From assembly GCA_043812935.1 (NCBI GenBank), contig JBDRLO010000059.1:1-64000 (forward strand): a DNA stretch of 64,000 bases, in the 5' to 3' direction. The notes under the pieces are model-generated. The model was not told the DNA's origin. It did no database searches and saw only the letters and a program-made list of their open reading frames with translations. A program made the position numbers and the translations under genes. This DNA comes from JBDRNE01 sp043812935. Its GTDB lineage: Bacteria; Omnitrophota; Gorgyraeia; Tantalellales; Tantalellaceae. Shown here one piece after another: positions 16,902 through 25,326 of this stretch (positions within the stretch are counted from its first letter, which is position 1; every line of letters begins with the position of its first letter).

Positions 16902-18620
16902 TTAAATAATGCCCAACTCTTTTGCCTTTTTAAAAACCTCACCGGATGTTTTTGCGGCATAATACCCGCCTTTGCCGCCAAATTCATCAAATACCACTAC
17001 TGTCAGTTTTGCTTCAGAAAATGGAGCAAAACCCGCAAACCAGCCATGATTTTTGTGTCTTGATGTTTGCGCGGTCCCGGTTTTTCCGGCAACTATAAAA
17101 TCTTTTTGCTTCGCTTTAAAACCTGTTCCCCGGTACCCGTTAACTACTTCTTTTAATCCTTCTCTTATATTGGAAACTGTTTTAGGAGAAATGTCCAAAA
17201 AAACTTTTTCGCCACTGTTCACATGAACATCATCTACGCGTTCAACAACATAAGGCTTCACTAAATACCCTCCATTCGCAAATACAGACATCATACGCGC
17301 AACCTGGATAGGTGAAGTTAAAAGATAACCTTGTCCAATTGAATAATTTACGGTATCACCCTTATACCATTTTTTATTCATATTTTTACGTTTCCACTCG
17401 GATGAAGGCAATGTTCCATTACGTTCTCCGGGAAGATCTATTCCGGAAAAAGAGCCAAACCCAAACTTTCCGGCAAATTCAGATATTTTATCCGCCCCTG
17501 CAAGAAGTCCCATTTTAAAAAAATAAACATTGCATGAATTTTTTAAAGCGTCCTGTAAAACCTGGTCACCATGCCCATTCTCCCGCCAACACGCGAAAGA
17601 AGTTTTGCCCAGAGTAAAACTTCCCGGGCAATTAACAACTGTCTCTGTCGTTGCTTTGGATCCCTCTAAAACACTTACAGCAGTTATTGTTTTAAATACC
17701 GACCCGGGTGGATACACTCCGGAAATAGCCCTGTTAAGTAGAGGATACTCGTGATCAGACAACACACTTTTTATTTTTTTTCTCTTTTCCTTATCAATAA
17801 AAATTTCCGGATCATAAGCCGGCGAGCTTGCCATTGCTAAAACAGCTCCAGACGACGGATCCATTGCCACAATAGCTCCTTTTCTGCCGTCCATTAAATT
17901 TTCGCAGTATTTTTGCAAATCCAGATCAATAGTCAAATAAATATCCCTGCCGGGAAGAGGTTCCCGGAAACCTAATGTAGCTGTCTCTCTGCCTCTATGA
18001 TCAACTTCTATTTGTTTTCCACCGTGTTTTCCCCTTAAATAATCATCATAATATTTTTCAACCCCGTCCCTGCCGACAAAATCGTTTATCCTATACCCGT
18101 AATGTTTTAATTTATTCAATTCCGAACGGTTAATAAGCCCCACATATCCCAATATATGCGAAGCTGTTTCCTCATACTTATATTTACGTTTTGCTGAAAC
18201 TTGAAGAACCAAATCAGGATGATTCATCCCAAGTTCTTCCATATGCACGGTTTTTTCCATTCCAATATCCTCAACGATACAAACTGGAGAATACGGGGTT
18301 TTCCTGCTTTCTTTTATTCTCGCGATCATCTTATCGTTCGGTATTTCAAAAATTGAATTTAACTCCGTGGCTAAAGCGTTTACATCTTTTATCCGGTAAT
18401 ATATAACTGACACATTGAACGCTAATATGTCTTCAACCAACACTCTGCCTTTTCTGTCCAGAATACTGCCTCTCGGTGCCATTAAAGGCAGCACTTTAAG
18501 CCGGTTTCCTTCAGACATTACTCTATATCTTTCATGAATACCTATCTGCAGATATGCTACTCCTGACAAAAGTACTACCATAGCAATAACTAATATTAGA
18601 CTAAAAATACCTATCCGCAT
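16902..18620 (-). CDS. mrdA: Penicillin-binding protein 2 (MrdA), transpeptidase
   Basis: PBP2 cross-links peptidoglycan during elongation. The 572-residue class B PBP has one N-terminal membrane anchor, the pedestal domain starting at APRGSILDRKGRVL, and the transpeptidase motifs SVFK (in PPGSVFKT, about residue 305), SCN (KNSCNVYFF) and KTGT (AGKTGTAQT). It lies between mreD and rodA. Confidence 0.95.
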   Translation of the reverse strand: MRIGIFSLILVIAMVVLLSGVAYLQIGIHERYRVMSEGNRLKVLPLMAPRGSILDRKGRVLVEDILAFNVSVIYYRIKDVNALATELNSIFEIPNDKMIARIKESRKTPYSPVCIVEDIGMEKTVHMEELGMNHPDLVLQVSAKRKYKYEETASHILGYVGLINRSELNKLKHYGYRINDFVGRDGVEKYYDDYLRGKHGGKQIEVDHRGRETATLGFREPLPGRDIYLTIDLDLQKYCENLMDGRKGAIVAMDPSSGAVLAMASSPAYDPEIFIDKEKRKKIKSVLSDHEYPLLNRAISGVYPPGSVFKTITAVSVLEGSKATTETVVNCPGSFTLGKTSFACWRENGHGDQVLQDALKNSCNVYFFKMGLLAGADKISEFAGKFGFGSFSGIDLPGERNGTLPSSEWKRKNMNKKWYKGDTVNYSIGQGYLLTSPIQVARMMSVFANGGYLVKPYVVERVDDVHVNSGEKVFLDISPKTVSNIREGLKEVVNGYRGTGFKAKQKDFIVAGKTGTAQTSRHKNHGWFAGFAPFSEAKLTVVVFDEFGGKGGYYAAKTSGEVFKKAKELGII

Positions 18621-18695
18621 ATTTGTATCCGCAATTTAATTTTATTAACGTATTTAGTTTCCATTATTTGACCACAAAAGAAAAAAGATTCTTAA

Positions 18696-19184
18696 CTACT
18701 CCTTTATCCTTAAAACAATCTTCAAAAACATAAAAAAAATCGGAGAAAACAAAACAGTAACAACAACTTGCTTCCAATTAGCCGATACCGGCAAAACTAA
18801 TTCAAGAGTATTATGCAAAACAACATTAAAATAACAAGTCTGCAGACCAATTACCAAAATAATAACCGCAAATGAAATTAAACTTTGTACGGCAAAATTT
18901 TGTTTATAAAACATTTTTGCCAATAGCGCAGAGGCTAAAGCGCTGATAGGAAAAATAATAATACCCGGAATCATCATGTCGACCGAAAAACACGCGCTGA
19001 AAAATCCAGCCGTAATCCCAAAAATTACCGCGTCAAAAACATCAAGAAAAATACCCGCAAAAACTACCATAAGTAAAATAATATCCGGAAACCATAAAAC
19101 ACGGCGCATTAAAAAAACCTGAACAAAAATACAGCTCAACATGCTTATGTATAATGCCAAATTTTTTTTCATTTCTTGTCCCAT
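18696..19184 (-). CDS. mreD: Rod-shape determining protein MreD
   Basis: A 162-residue, strongly hydrophobic protein with about five membrane segments and the weak sequence conservation usual for MreD; assignment rests mainly on its place between mreC and mrdA. The ATG at 19172 (MKKNLALYI) is an equally possible start. A 139-base gap with a palindrome separates it from mreC. Confidence 0.85.
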   Translation of the reverse strand: MGQEMKKNLALYISMLSCIFVQVFLMRRVLWFPDIILLMVVFAGIFLDVFDAVIFGITAGFFSACFSVDMMIPGIIIFPISALASALLAKMFYKQNFAVQSLISFAVIILVIGLQTCYFNVVLHNTLELVLPVSANWKQVVVTVLFSPIFFMFLKIVLRIKE

Positions 19185-19237
19185 TTTTCAGCTCATTTAA
19201 GCACAGCTGTCCGATAAAAATAACTTTTTTATTGTTG

Positions 19238-19263
19238 TAAAGGCCAGGCATGCCTGGCCTTTA
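19238..19263. repeat. Perfect 26-bp palindrome between mreC and mreD
   Basis: TAAAGGCCAGGCA followed at once by its exact complement TGCCTGGCCTTTA. A second stem (TGCCGCACATAACATGTGGCA-like) lies at about 19301-19320. There is no U-run, so it is probably not an intrinsic terminator; it could tune the mreC/mreD expression ratio. I see no gene in 19185-19323. Confidence 0.85.
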
Positions 19264-19323
19264 CGGTTTCTGTCGTCTTCTTCCTCAAAACACGTAAGCT
19301 GCCGCACATAACATGTGGCACAA

Positions 19324-20100
19324 CTATTTTATGCACAAAACTTCTTCCTGATCGAAAGGATTTGCGGAAGGTTTAATAATCGCGTATTTATATAAACCGT
19401 TTTTACTCTTGCCTGCAAACTCTATTGTTCCTATTGTTATGCCTTTTGGAAATATTTTACTATATTCTGAAGTCGTAACTATGTCACCTTTTTTCACTTC
19501 CGCGTCTATTGGAAGATAGAGCATTTTCACTATACCATTACCTGCTCCCATGACAATTGCGTTAATCCGCGCTTTTTTCAAAATACCACCGGCTCGAAAA
19601 CTTGGATGGGTTATCAACATTACGGAACTCGTCTGCTGTCCGGGTTCTATAACTTTCCCCAATAACCCATCGGCCGAACAAACCGCGGAATCTTTTAATA
19701 CTCCATCCACGACTCCTTTATCAATCATAAAAGATGCCATCCACTTGCTGGGATCCCGAGCTATAACTTCCGCTGAGATTGTATCAAATTTTATGTTTTC
19801 TTTAAAATTCAAAAGTTTACGCAGACGAATATTTTCATCTCGCAGTTCTTTAAAGCGTTCTATGTGAAGAGAAAGTTGCTTAACTTTGTCAGTTAAAAAC
19901 GTATTTTTTTCATAAAGATCTTTTTTAGAATGAAAATATCCGCCGGTTTTAGAATAAAGTTTTATGGGAAAAGAAATAACTGCTATGGAAAAATTTTTTA
20001 CGTTCAGGAAAAATGAAGGGATAAAAATGAAAAGCAAAATCAGGCCGCTAAGCCAAATAACTAATAATCTGTTTCTTTTTTTTGAAAAAAATCTATACAC
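19324..20100 (-). CDS. mreC: Rod-shape determining protein MreC
   Basis: A 258-residue periplasmic scaffold protein with one N-terminal membrane segment (about 13-35), a coiled coil (about 60-95) and the beta-rich MreC core (VIARDPSKWMASFMIDKGVVDGV, GLLGKVIE, MGAGNGIVKMLYL, VVTTSEYSKIFPKGI). The start codon is GTG at 20100. It lies 38 bases after mreB. Confidence 0.93.
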   Translation of the reverse strand: MYRFFSKKRNRLLVIWLSGLILLFIFIPSFFLNVKNFSIAVISFPIKLYSKTGGYFHSKKDLYEKNTFLTDKVKQLSLHIERFKELRDENIRLRKLLNFKENIKFDTISAEVIARDPSKWMASFMIDKGVVDGVLKDSAVCSADGLLGKVIEPGQQTSSVMLITHPSFRAGGILKKARINAIVMGAGNGIVKMLYLPIDAEVKKGDIVTTSEYSKIFPKGITIGTIEFAGKSKNGLYKYAIIKPSANPFDQEEVLCIK

Positions 20101-20138
20101 ATTGAAAAACTACCGTTTATTTATTGAAAATTTACCAT

Positions 20139-21200
20139 TTATTTTTGGTGGCTTGAACCAACAGTTAACCTTTTTAAATACTTCAATTCGCTTAGAACTT
20201 TACCTGTACCTAATGCAACTGCGGTTAATGGGTCATCAGCCAAATGAACAGGTAAACTAGTCTCTTCCGATATCAACTTATCTAATCCCCGAAGAAGACA
20301 TCCTCCGCCGGCAAGAATTAAACCTTTTTCTATAAGGTCGGCTGACAATTCCGGAGGCGTTCTTTCCAATGTAATCCGTACCGCCTCAACTATCTGAGCT
20401 ATTGGCTCTGAAAGTGCTTCACGAACTTCTTCACTTGTAATATTTACCATTTTCGGCAAACCCGCGACAAGATCACGTCCCCTAACATCCATTGTCATTT
20501 CTTCTTCCAGAGGATATCCAGAACCTATACGTATCTTTATCTCTTCAGCTGTTCTTTCCCCCACCATAAGATTATAGGTGCGTTTCAAATAATTGATAAT
20601 GGCATCATCCATTTCATCTCCGCCAATGCGAATAGATTTTGAGAAAACCACACCAGCTAAAGATATGACCGCCATTTCAGTCGTACCGCCGCCAATGTCA
20701 ATTATCATATTTCCGGAAGGTTCCTGGATTGGAAGCCCGACCCCGATCGAAGCCGCGACAGGTTCTTCAAGCATATACACTTCTCTTGCGCCGGCATGTA
20801 AAGCTGAATCTTTAACCGCACGTTTCTCAACTTCGGTTATCCCTGACGGAACAGCAATAACCATTCTTGGCCGCACTAACCGGCGGGAATTATGCACCTT
20901 TTTTATGAAATATCTTAGCATACTTTCCGCTATTTCAAAATCCGCAATAACACCGTCTCTCATGGGCCGAATTGCAATAATATTTCCGGGAGTTCTTCCC
21001 AACATACGTTTAGCTTCTTCACCAACTGCCAAAACCTTGGAAGTACCTGCTTCAATAGCAACAACAGAAGGTTCACACAAAACAATTCCTTCATTCTTAA
21101 GATACACTAAAGTAGAAGCCGTACCCAAATCAATTCCCATGTCACTGGAAAAAAGGCCTAGTAGATTGTCATAATATTTTTTAAGTTTTGTTCGTATCAT
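20139..21200 (-). CDS. mreB: Actin-like cell-shape protein MreB
   Basis: MreB filaments organise the elongation machinery. The 353-residue protein has the actin-fold motifs MGIDLGTASTLVY (phosphate 1), the AVPSGITEVEKRAV stretch, IIDIGGGTTEMAVIS (phosphate 2, about residue 167) and LAGGGCLLRGLD (adenosine). It heads the mre/mrd operon and has its own promoter. Confidence 0.97.
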   Translation of the reverse strand: MIRTKLKKYYDNLLGLFSSDMGIDLGTASTLVYLKNEGIVLCEPSVVAIEAGTSKVLAVGEEAKRMLGRTPGNIIAIRPMRDGVIADFEIAESMLRYFIKKVHNSRRLVRPRMVIAVPSGITEVEKRAVKDSALHAGAREVYMLEEPVAASIGVGLPIQEPSGNMIIDIGGGTTEMAVISLAGVVFSKSIRIGGDEMDDAIINYLKRTYNLMVGERTAEEIKIRIGSGYPLEEEMTMDVRGRDLVAGLPKMVNITSEEVREALSEPIAQIVEAVRITLERTPPELSADLIEKGLILAGGGCLLRGLDKLISEETSLPVHLADDPLTAVALGTGKVLSELKYLKRLTVGSSHQK

Positions 21201-21254
21201 ATATTTTTATATATATTACTTATTGTGGTAGGATCATTTTTTAAAGTTGATAGA

Positions 21255-21283
21255 ATAGTAACAGATAAAATTCTTTTTGTCAA
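21255..21283 (-). promoter_or_regulatory. Sigma-70 promoter of the mre operon
   Basis: Minus strand TTGACA (21278-21283), 17-bp spacer, TACTAT (21255-21260) preceded by an extended-minus-10 TG. Predicted start of transcription is about 48 bases before the mreB ATG. Confidence 0.7.
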
Positions 21284-21319
21284 ATTATTTTCTTAATTAT
21301 TTTCATAATTAAGTGTTAG

Positions 21320-21353
21320 AAAAGAGTTTTTAGTACATACTCAAAACTCTTTT
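21320..21353 (-). terminator. Possible terminator after aroA
   Basis: Perfect 11-bp stem, AAAAGAGTTTT (21320-21330) and AAAACTCTTTT (21343-21353), with a 12-base loop, lying between the aroA stop and the mreB promoter. The U-tract is short, so termination strength is uncertain. Confidence 0.45.
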
Positions 21354-21373
21354 TCCAATATTTCTTCTTCTTT

Positions 21374-22663
21374 TTATTGTAATTTTTGAAACTGCTTCAG
21401 AAAACCCGGATAAGACGTATCTGTACAACCGGCATTCTTTACAATACATTCTCCATCCGTAAGCAAACTTGCTATTGCCATTGTCATGGCAATCCGATGG
21501 TCTCCAAAACTGTCAAATTCAGCTGATTTTAATATCTTATAACCGCCTGTAATAATTAAATCTTCTCCTTGTTCCTCAACACTAATTCCCATGCGTTTAA
21601 AATTGCTGACAATACTTTTCACCCTGTCAGTTTCTTTCACCTTAAGCTCATTTATTCCTTTAACTACAGTTTTTCCTGATGCGAAAACTGCCGCAAGCGA
21701 AAGAATTGGAATTTCATCAATTAAAAGTGGTATTTCATGTTTCTCTATAATTGTCCCCTTTAATATGGAATAGCCTACTTTTAAATCGCCGATAGGCTCA
21801 AGCTCGTCTTTATAATTCATGATCTTAATGTCTGCCCCCATCCTCTTCAAAACATTTATAAGGCCTGCGCGTGTAGGATTTAACCCGACATTCCTAAAAA
21901 CAATTTGTGATCCCTTTATTAAAACTCCGCCCACAATAAAAAATGCCGCGCTTGATATGTCTGACGGAATCGTAAAATCTTTTGGAACAAGTTCTTTTAA
22001 TCCCAAAATCCCGGTTGTCAGGCCTTTTCTTTTTATGTTCGCTGAAAAATATTCAAGCATCCTTTCCATATGATCTCTGGATTGAAAAGGTTCTGTAACT
22101 GAGGTTACCCCCTGAGCATAGAGCCCTGCAATTAGTACACATGATTTCACCTGCGCGCTTGCCATGGGCATTTTATAATTAATCGGCATTAAAGGCTTGC
22201 TTTTTCCCTCAATTTTAAGCGGAGCGTGACTACCGCCTTCCATTGGTTTAATTATAGCGCCCATCTTTGACAAAGGTTTAATAACCCGATCCATTGGCCG
22301 ACTATTTAAAGAATCATCACCGGTCAAAATCGTACCAAAACTCTGACCGGCCAATACCCCTGATAATATTCTCATACTTGTCCCGGAATTACCTAAATAC
22401 AACGTGTCTAAAGGCGCTTCTAACCCCATAAGCCCTTTTCCGAAAACAGTAATATTTGAACCCTCTTGTTCTATTTTTATACCCATGGCTCTAAAAGATT
22501 CCAAAGTTTTTATACAATCATCACTGAAAAGAAAATTCGACACACGGCACCGGTTATTTGAAAGCGCCCCCAATATCACAGCTCTGTGTGAAATACTTTT
22601 ATCCGGAGGAACTTCTATTTCTCCTTTTAACCCATTTGTGTTTTTGCTAATTTCCCAATCCAT
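21374..22663 (-). CDS. aroA: 3-phosphoshikimate 1-carboxyvinyltransferase (EPSP synthase)
   Basis: Sixth step of the shikimate pathway, joining phosphoenolpyruvate to shikimate-3-phosphate. At 429 residues it has the usual length. Signature motifs: PPDKSISHRAVILGAL at the N-terminus, LGNSGTSMRILSGVLAGQ with the substrate-binding region, a RPM motif (LNSRPMDRV), and the C-terminal KVKETDRVKSI and FGDHRIAMTMAIA. Alone among the shikimate genes here; followed by the putative terminator and the mre operon. Confidence 0.96.
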   Translation of the reverse strand: MDWEISKNTNGLKGEIEVPPDKSISHRAVILGALSNNRCRVSNFLFSDDCIKTLESFRAMGIKIEQEGSNITVFGKGLMGLEAPLDTLYLGNSGTSMRILSGVLAGQSFGTILTGDDSLNSRPMDRVIKPLSKMGAIIKPMEGGSHAPLKIEGKSKPLMPINYKMPMASAQVKSCVLIAGLYAQGVTSVTEPFQSRDHMERMLEYFSANIKRKGLTTGILGLKELVPKDFTIPSDISSAAFFIVGGVLIKGSQIVFRNVGLNPTRAGLINVLKRMGADIKIMNYKDELEPIGDLKVGYSILKGTIIEKHEIPLLIDEIPILSLAAVFASGKTVVKGINELKVKETDRVKSIVSNFKRMGISVEEQGEDLIITGGYKILKSAEFDSFGDHRIAMTMAIASLLTDGECIVKNAGCTDTSYPGFLKQFQKLQ

Positions 22664-22723
22664 TTTTCCTCAACTATTAAATTTTTAAATTACATTTCAG
22701 AGATATAACACGTTATCTTTTTA

Positions 22724-23638
22724 CTAGCCACTTTTAGCAGCGTTTTCAATTATTTCTTTCATATCATCCGGCATTGGTGAACTGAATTCCATATATTTTC
22801 CGGTTTCAGGATGAGAAAACCCCAGTTTTTCAGAATGTAAGGCTTGCCTTTTCGCGCTTTTATCCATGCCGTATTTGGCATCTCCTAATACGGGATGCCC
22901 CAAATACTTCATATGTACGCGGATTTGATGGGTCCTCCCTGTTAAGAGTTCTAATCTTACCACAGTGAATTTATTATAGCGCCTTAGAACATGATAAATA
23001 GTACGCGCCTCTTTCCCCTCCAGATGTTCAACTTGCATTTTTTTTCGGTCTGTCTTATTTCTAGCTAACGGCGCTTCAATAATGCCATTATCCAATTCTA
23101 ATCGGCCTTTAACAAATGCAATATAATTTTTTTTAACAGCCCGCTTTTGAAACTGTTTAGCGAGCGACCTTAATGCCTTGGAATTTTTTGCGGCGACCAT
23201 AACCCCTGACGTATCTTTATCTAAACGATGGACAATTCCCGGACGTGATTCATTACCAGTATCCGGAAGTTTACCGCAATGAAAAAGAAGAGCGTTAACC
23301 AACGTCCCATTCCTTGTCCCTGCTCCCGGATGAACAACCATACCATAAGGCTTATCAATCACAATAAGCCATTCATCTTCATAAATAATGTTTAAAGGAA
23401 TATTTTCCGCCTCTAAATTTTCGTTCTGAGGCGTATCAACAATTCGGACAAAAATTTTGTCCCCTTCGCGGATAATGTAATGCGCTTTTACGTTTTTTGA
23501 GTTCACCAAAACAAATCCACTATCAATTAAAAACTTCACATATGTCCGCGAATATTCTTTGCCAAGTTTATCCGTTAGACATTTATCCAGCCGTTGGCCA
23601 GCTTCTGCCTCCTCAATTTTTATGTCAAATTCTTCCAT
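22724..23638 (-). CDS. RluD/RluA-family ribosomal pseudouridine synthase
   Basis: The 304-residue protein has an N-terminal S4 RNA-binding domain (about 10-70, QRLDKCLTDKLGKEYSRTYVKFLI) and a pseudouridine synthase domain with the catalytic HRLDKDTSG motif (Asp near residue 140) and LLTGRTHQIRVHMKYLGHPVLGD. S4 plus HRLDKDTSG is typical of RluD-like enzymes that modify 23S rRNA, but paralogues exist, so no exact target is assigned. It lies 30 bases downstream of lgt. Confidence 0.9.
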   Translation of the reverse strand: MEEFDIKIEEAEAGQRLDKCLTDKLGKEYSRTYVKFLIDSGFVLVNSKNVKAHYIIREGDKIFVRIVDTPQNENLEAENIPLNIIYEDEWLIVIDKPYGMVVHPGAGTRNGTLVNALLFHCGKLPDTGNESRPGIVHRLDKDTSGVMVAAKNSKALRSLAKQFQKRAVKKNYIAFVKGRLELDNGIIEAPLARNKTDRKKMQVEHLEGKEARTIYHVLRRYNKFTVVRLELLTGRTHQIRVHMKYLGHPVLGDAKYGMDKSAKRQALHSEKLGFSHPETGKYMEFSSPMPDDMKEIIENAAKSG

Positions 23639-23668
23639 TTCACCTCTTTAAAAACACTCGGTTTACCG

Positions 23669-23692
23669 CTAGGGGCGGGATTTCCCCGCCCA
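23669..23692. repeat. GC-rich hairpin repeat encoding the lgt C-terminus
   Basis: The + strand reads AGGGGCGGGATTTCCCCGCCC, matching the GGGCGGGG/CCCCGCCC hairpin at 29542-29564 and 39876-39898. Here it lies inside the lgt reading frame and supplies its TAG stop. Confidence 0.75.
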
Positions 23693-24424
23693 ATAAATTT
23701 GTAACAGAACAAAGAGAGCCAGCCCGATCAGAAAAGTACCCAACCCAATAACCTGGGAAAGTTTTATGCCCCAAACCAATACAAGATTGTCTCCTCTTAA
23801 AAAATCCATAAAAAAGCGAACAATGCCATATAAAATTAAATATAAAGCAAAAATGCTACCTTGAAATAAACGATACCGCCTCAATTGCAACAATAGAAAA
23901 CATATTAAAAAAAGAACCAAGCTCGAATAAAGCTGTACCGGCATTCTGCATACATCTTCACCGGGAAACATAACCCTCCACCCGTTTTGAATAATTTTCC
24001 CATAACAACATCCATTAAAAAAACATCCTATTCGCCCGAAAGCCTGCCCCAGGACAATATACGGGACAATCAGGTCACTCATTTTCCAAAATGATATTTT
24101 TTTTACACGGCAAAAAATAATACCGGAAAAAACCGCGGCAATTAAAGCTCCCTGAAACGCAAGGCCTCCTTCGTGAAACATTAATATCCTTAAAGGAAAA
24201 CGCAAATAATATTCCCAATTAATACACACATATAAAAGACGCCCGCCAATTAATCCACTAATTAAAAGCGTTATTAGACAATCTAAAATGGTTCCTTTTG
24301 AAATTTCAGTGTATTTATTCGCACCGCGAAGCAAAAAAAACGCTGACATCAAAAACCCTATCGCTACGCACAAACCGTACGAATAAAAAGTAACAGGTCC
24401 TATTTGTAAAAAAACACGGTGCAT
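23669..24424 (-). CDS. lgt: Prolipoprotein diacylglyceryl transferase
   Basis: Lgt adds the diacylglyceryl group to the cysteine of prolipoproteins in the inner membrane. The 251-residue polytopic protein shows IGGRLLYV, the Lgt signature GQAFGRIGCFFNGCCYGK and a Gly-rich HEGGLAFQG segment. The last residues (WAGKSRP) and the stop codon are encoded by a copy of the GC-rich hairpin repeat that is otherwise intergenic, so the natural C-terminus was probably replaced. lspA is next to it, making a lipoprotein-maturation pair. Confidence 0.93.
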   Translation of the reverse strand: MHRVFLQIGPVTFYSYGLCVAIGFLMSAFFLLRGANKYTEISKGTILDCLITLLISGLIGGRLLYVCINWEYYLRFPLRILMFHEGGLAFQGALIAAVFSGIIFCRVKKISFWKMSDLIVPYIVLGQAFGRIGCFFNGCCYGKIIQNGWRVMFPGEDVCRMPVQLYSSLVLFLICFLLLQLRRYRLFQGSIFALYLILYGIVRFFMDFLRGDNLVLVWGIKLSQVIGLGTFLIGLALFVLLQIYWAGKSRP

Positions 24425-24469
24425 TAATCTCCTGTCTTAGTCAATTACATATTTTATGCTTTAAAAAAA

Positions 24470-24946
24470 TTAATGTTCTTTTTTGAAAAGCATAGAAAAA
24501 ATAAGGATTACGGCGCCGCAGGTTATAAAACTATCTGCCAGATTAAAAACAGGCCATATCCTAAAATCAATAAAATCTATTACATATCCGTACCGGATTC
24601 TATCAATAAGATTACCGCCAGCGCCTCCAAGAATAAAACAAAGCGATATTTTTTCATAAACATTTAATACCTGCTTTTTCCTAGCTAAAAAATAAATGAT
24701 AAAGACAACAACACAGGCAGTAATACCGGCAAACAAATAAGGATATCTATTGAACAGGCCAAACGCTGTACCCTTGTTATGTACAAGCGTCACATAAAAA
24801 AACCTGTCAATTACGGAAATACTCGACCCTTCCGTTACCAACATTTTAACACAGGCTTTTAAAGCCTGATCCAAGAAACATATTATTAACGCGCAAATAT
24901 AATAACACACTATCGTTTCGAAGATTTTTCGTTTTTTTCCTGGCAT
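24470..24946 (-). CDS. lspA: Lipoprotein signal peptidase (signal peptidase II)
   Basis: LspA cleaves the signal peptide of diacylated prolipoproteins. 158 residues, four membrane helices, and the aspartic-protease motifs of the family: HNKGTAFGLF, GGAGGNLIDRIRYGYVIDFID and FNLADSF, holding the two catalytic aspartates. The start lies inside the dksA-like gene (37-base overlap in another frame), implying translational coupling. Confidence 0.95.
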   Translation of the reverse strand: MPGKKRKIFETIVCYYICALIICFLDQALKACVKMLVTEGSSISVIDRFFYVTLVHNKGTAFGLFNRYPYLFAGITACVVVFIIYFLARKKQVLNVYEKISLCFILGGAGGNLIDRIRYGYVIDFIDFRIWPVFNLADSFITCGAVILIFSMLFKKEH

Positions 24947-25326
24947 TCAATACAATATTCCGCTTCCGGCATCGCGCTTAAGCGCTGTTTTGAAATAGAT
25001 TCGCCGCAATAATCACATATACCGTATTCACCATTATCAATACGCTTTATCGCGTCATCCAAAGCATAAAGCCGTTCTCTTTCACCTTCAGCTAATTCCA
25101 AAGAAAATTCCCGGTCATAAAGATCCGTTGCCATATCAGCCATATGAAAAGAATACCCTGAAAGATCTCCTGAAGCGTCTTTGAAAGATTTATTCAAAGA
25201 ATCCCCTTTAAGGCTTATCAGTTCCTCCAAAATTTTAGCCTTTTCATTAACCAATTTCTTCCTTATAGCCTGAAGCTGTTTTGCAGTAAAAGCTTTCCCT
25301 TTTCCTGCGGTCTTTTTCTTAACCAT
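24910..25326 (-). CDS. DksA/TraR-family zinc-finger protein
   Basis: A 138-residue protein (ATG at 25326, with AAAGGAG six bases upstream). It has a Lys-rich N-terminus, a helical hairpin region (about 15-95) and a C-terminal DksA/TraR C4 zinc finger, CDYCGESI...CIECQ. Members of this family bind RNA polymerase in the secondary channel or have unknown roles; many lineages keep such a gene next to lspA and ileS. It overlaps the ileS stop by 8 bases. Confidence 0.88.
   Translation of the reverse strand: MVKKKTAGKGKAFTAKQLQAIRKKLVNEKAKILEELISLKGDSLNKSFKDASGDLSGYSFHMADMATDLYDREFSLELAEGERERLYALDDAIKRIDNGEYGICDYCGESISKQRLSAMPEAEYCIECQEKNEKSSKR

Noticed and set aside
19042..19251. Minus-strand ORF between mreC and mreD overlapping mreD
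   Set aside because: It runs through the palindrome and into mreD in another frame and has no Shine-Dalgarno.
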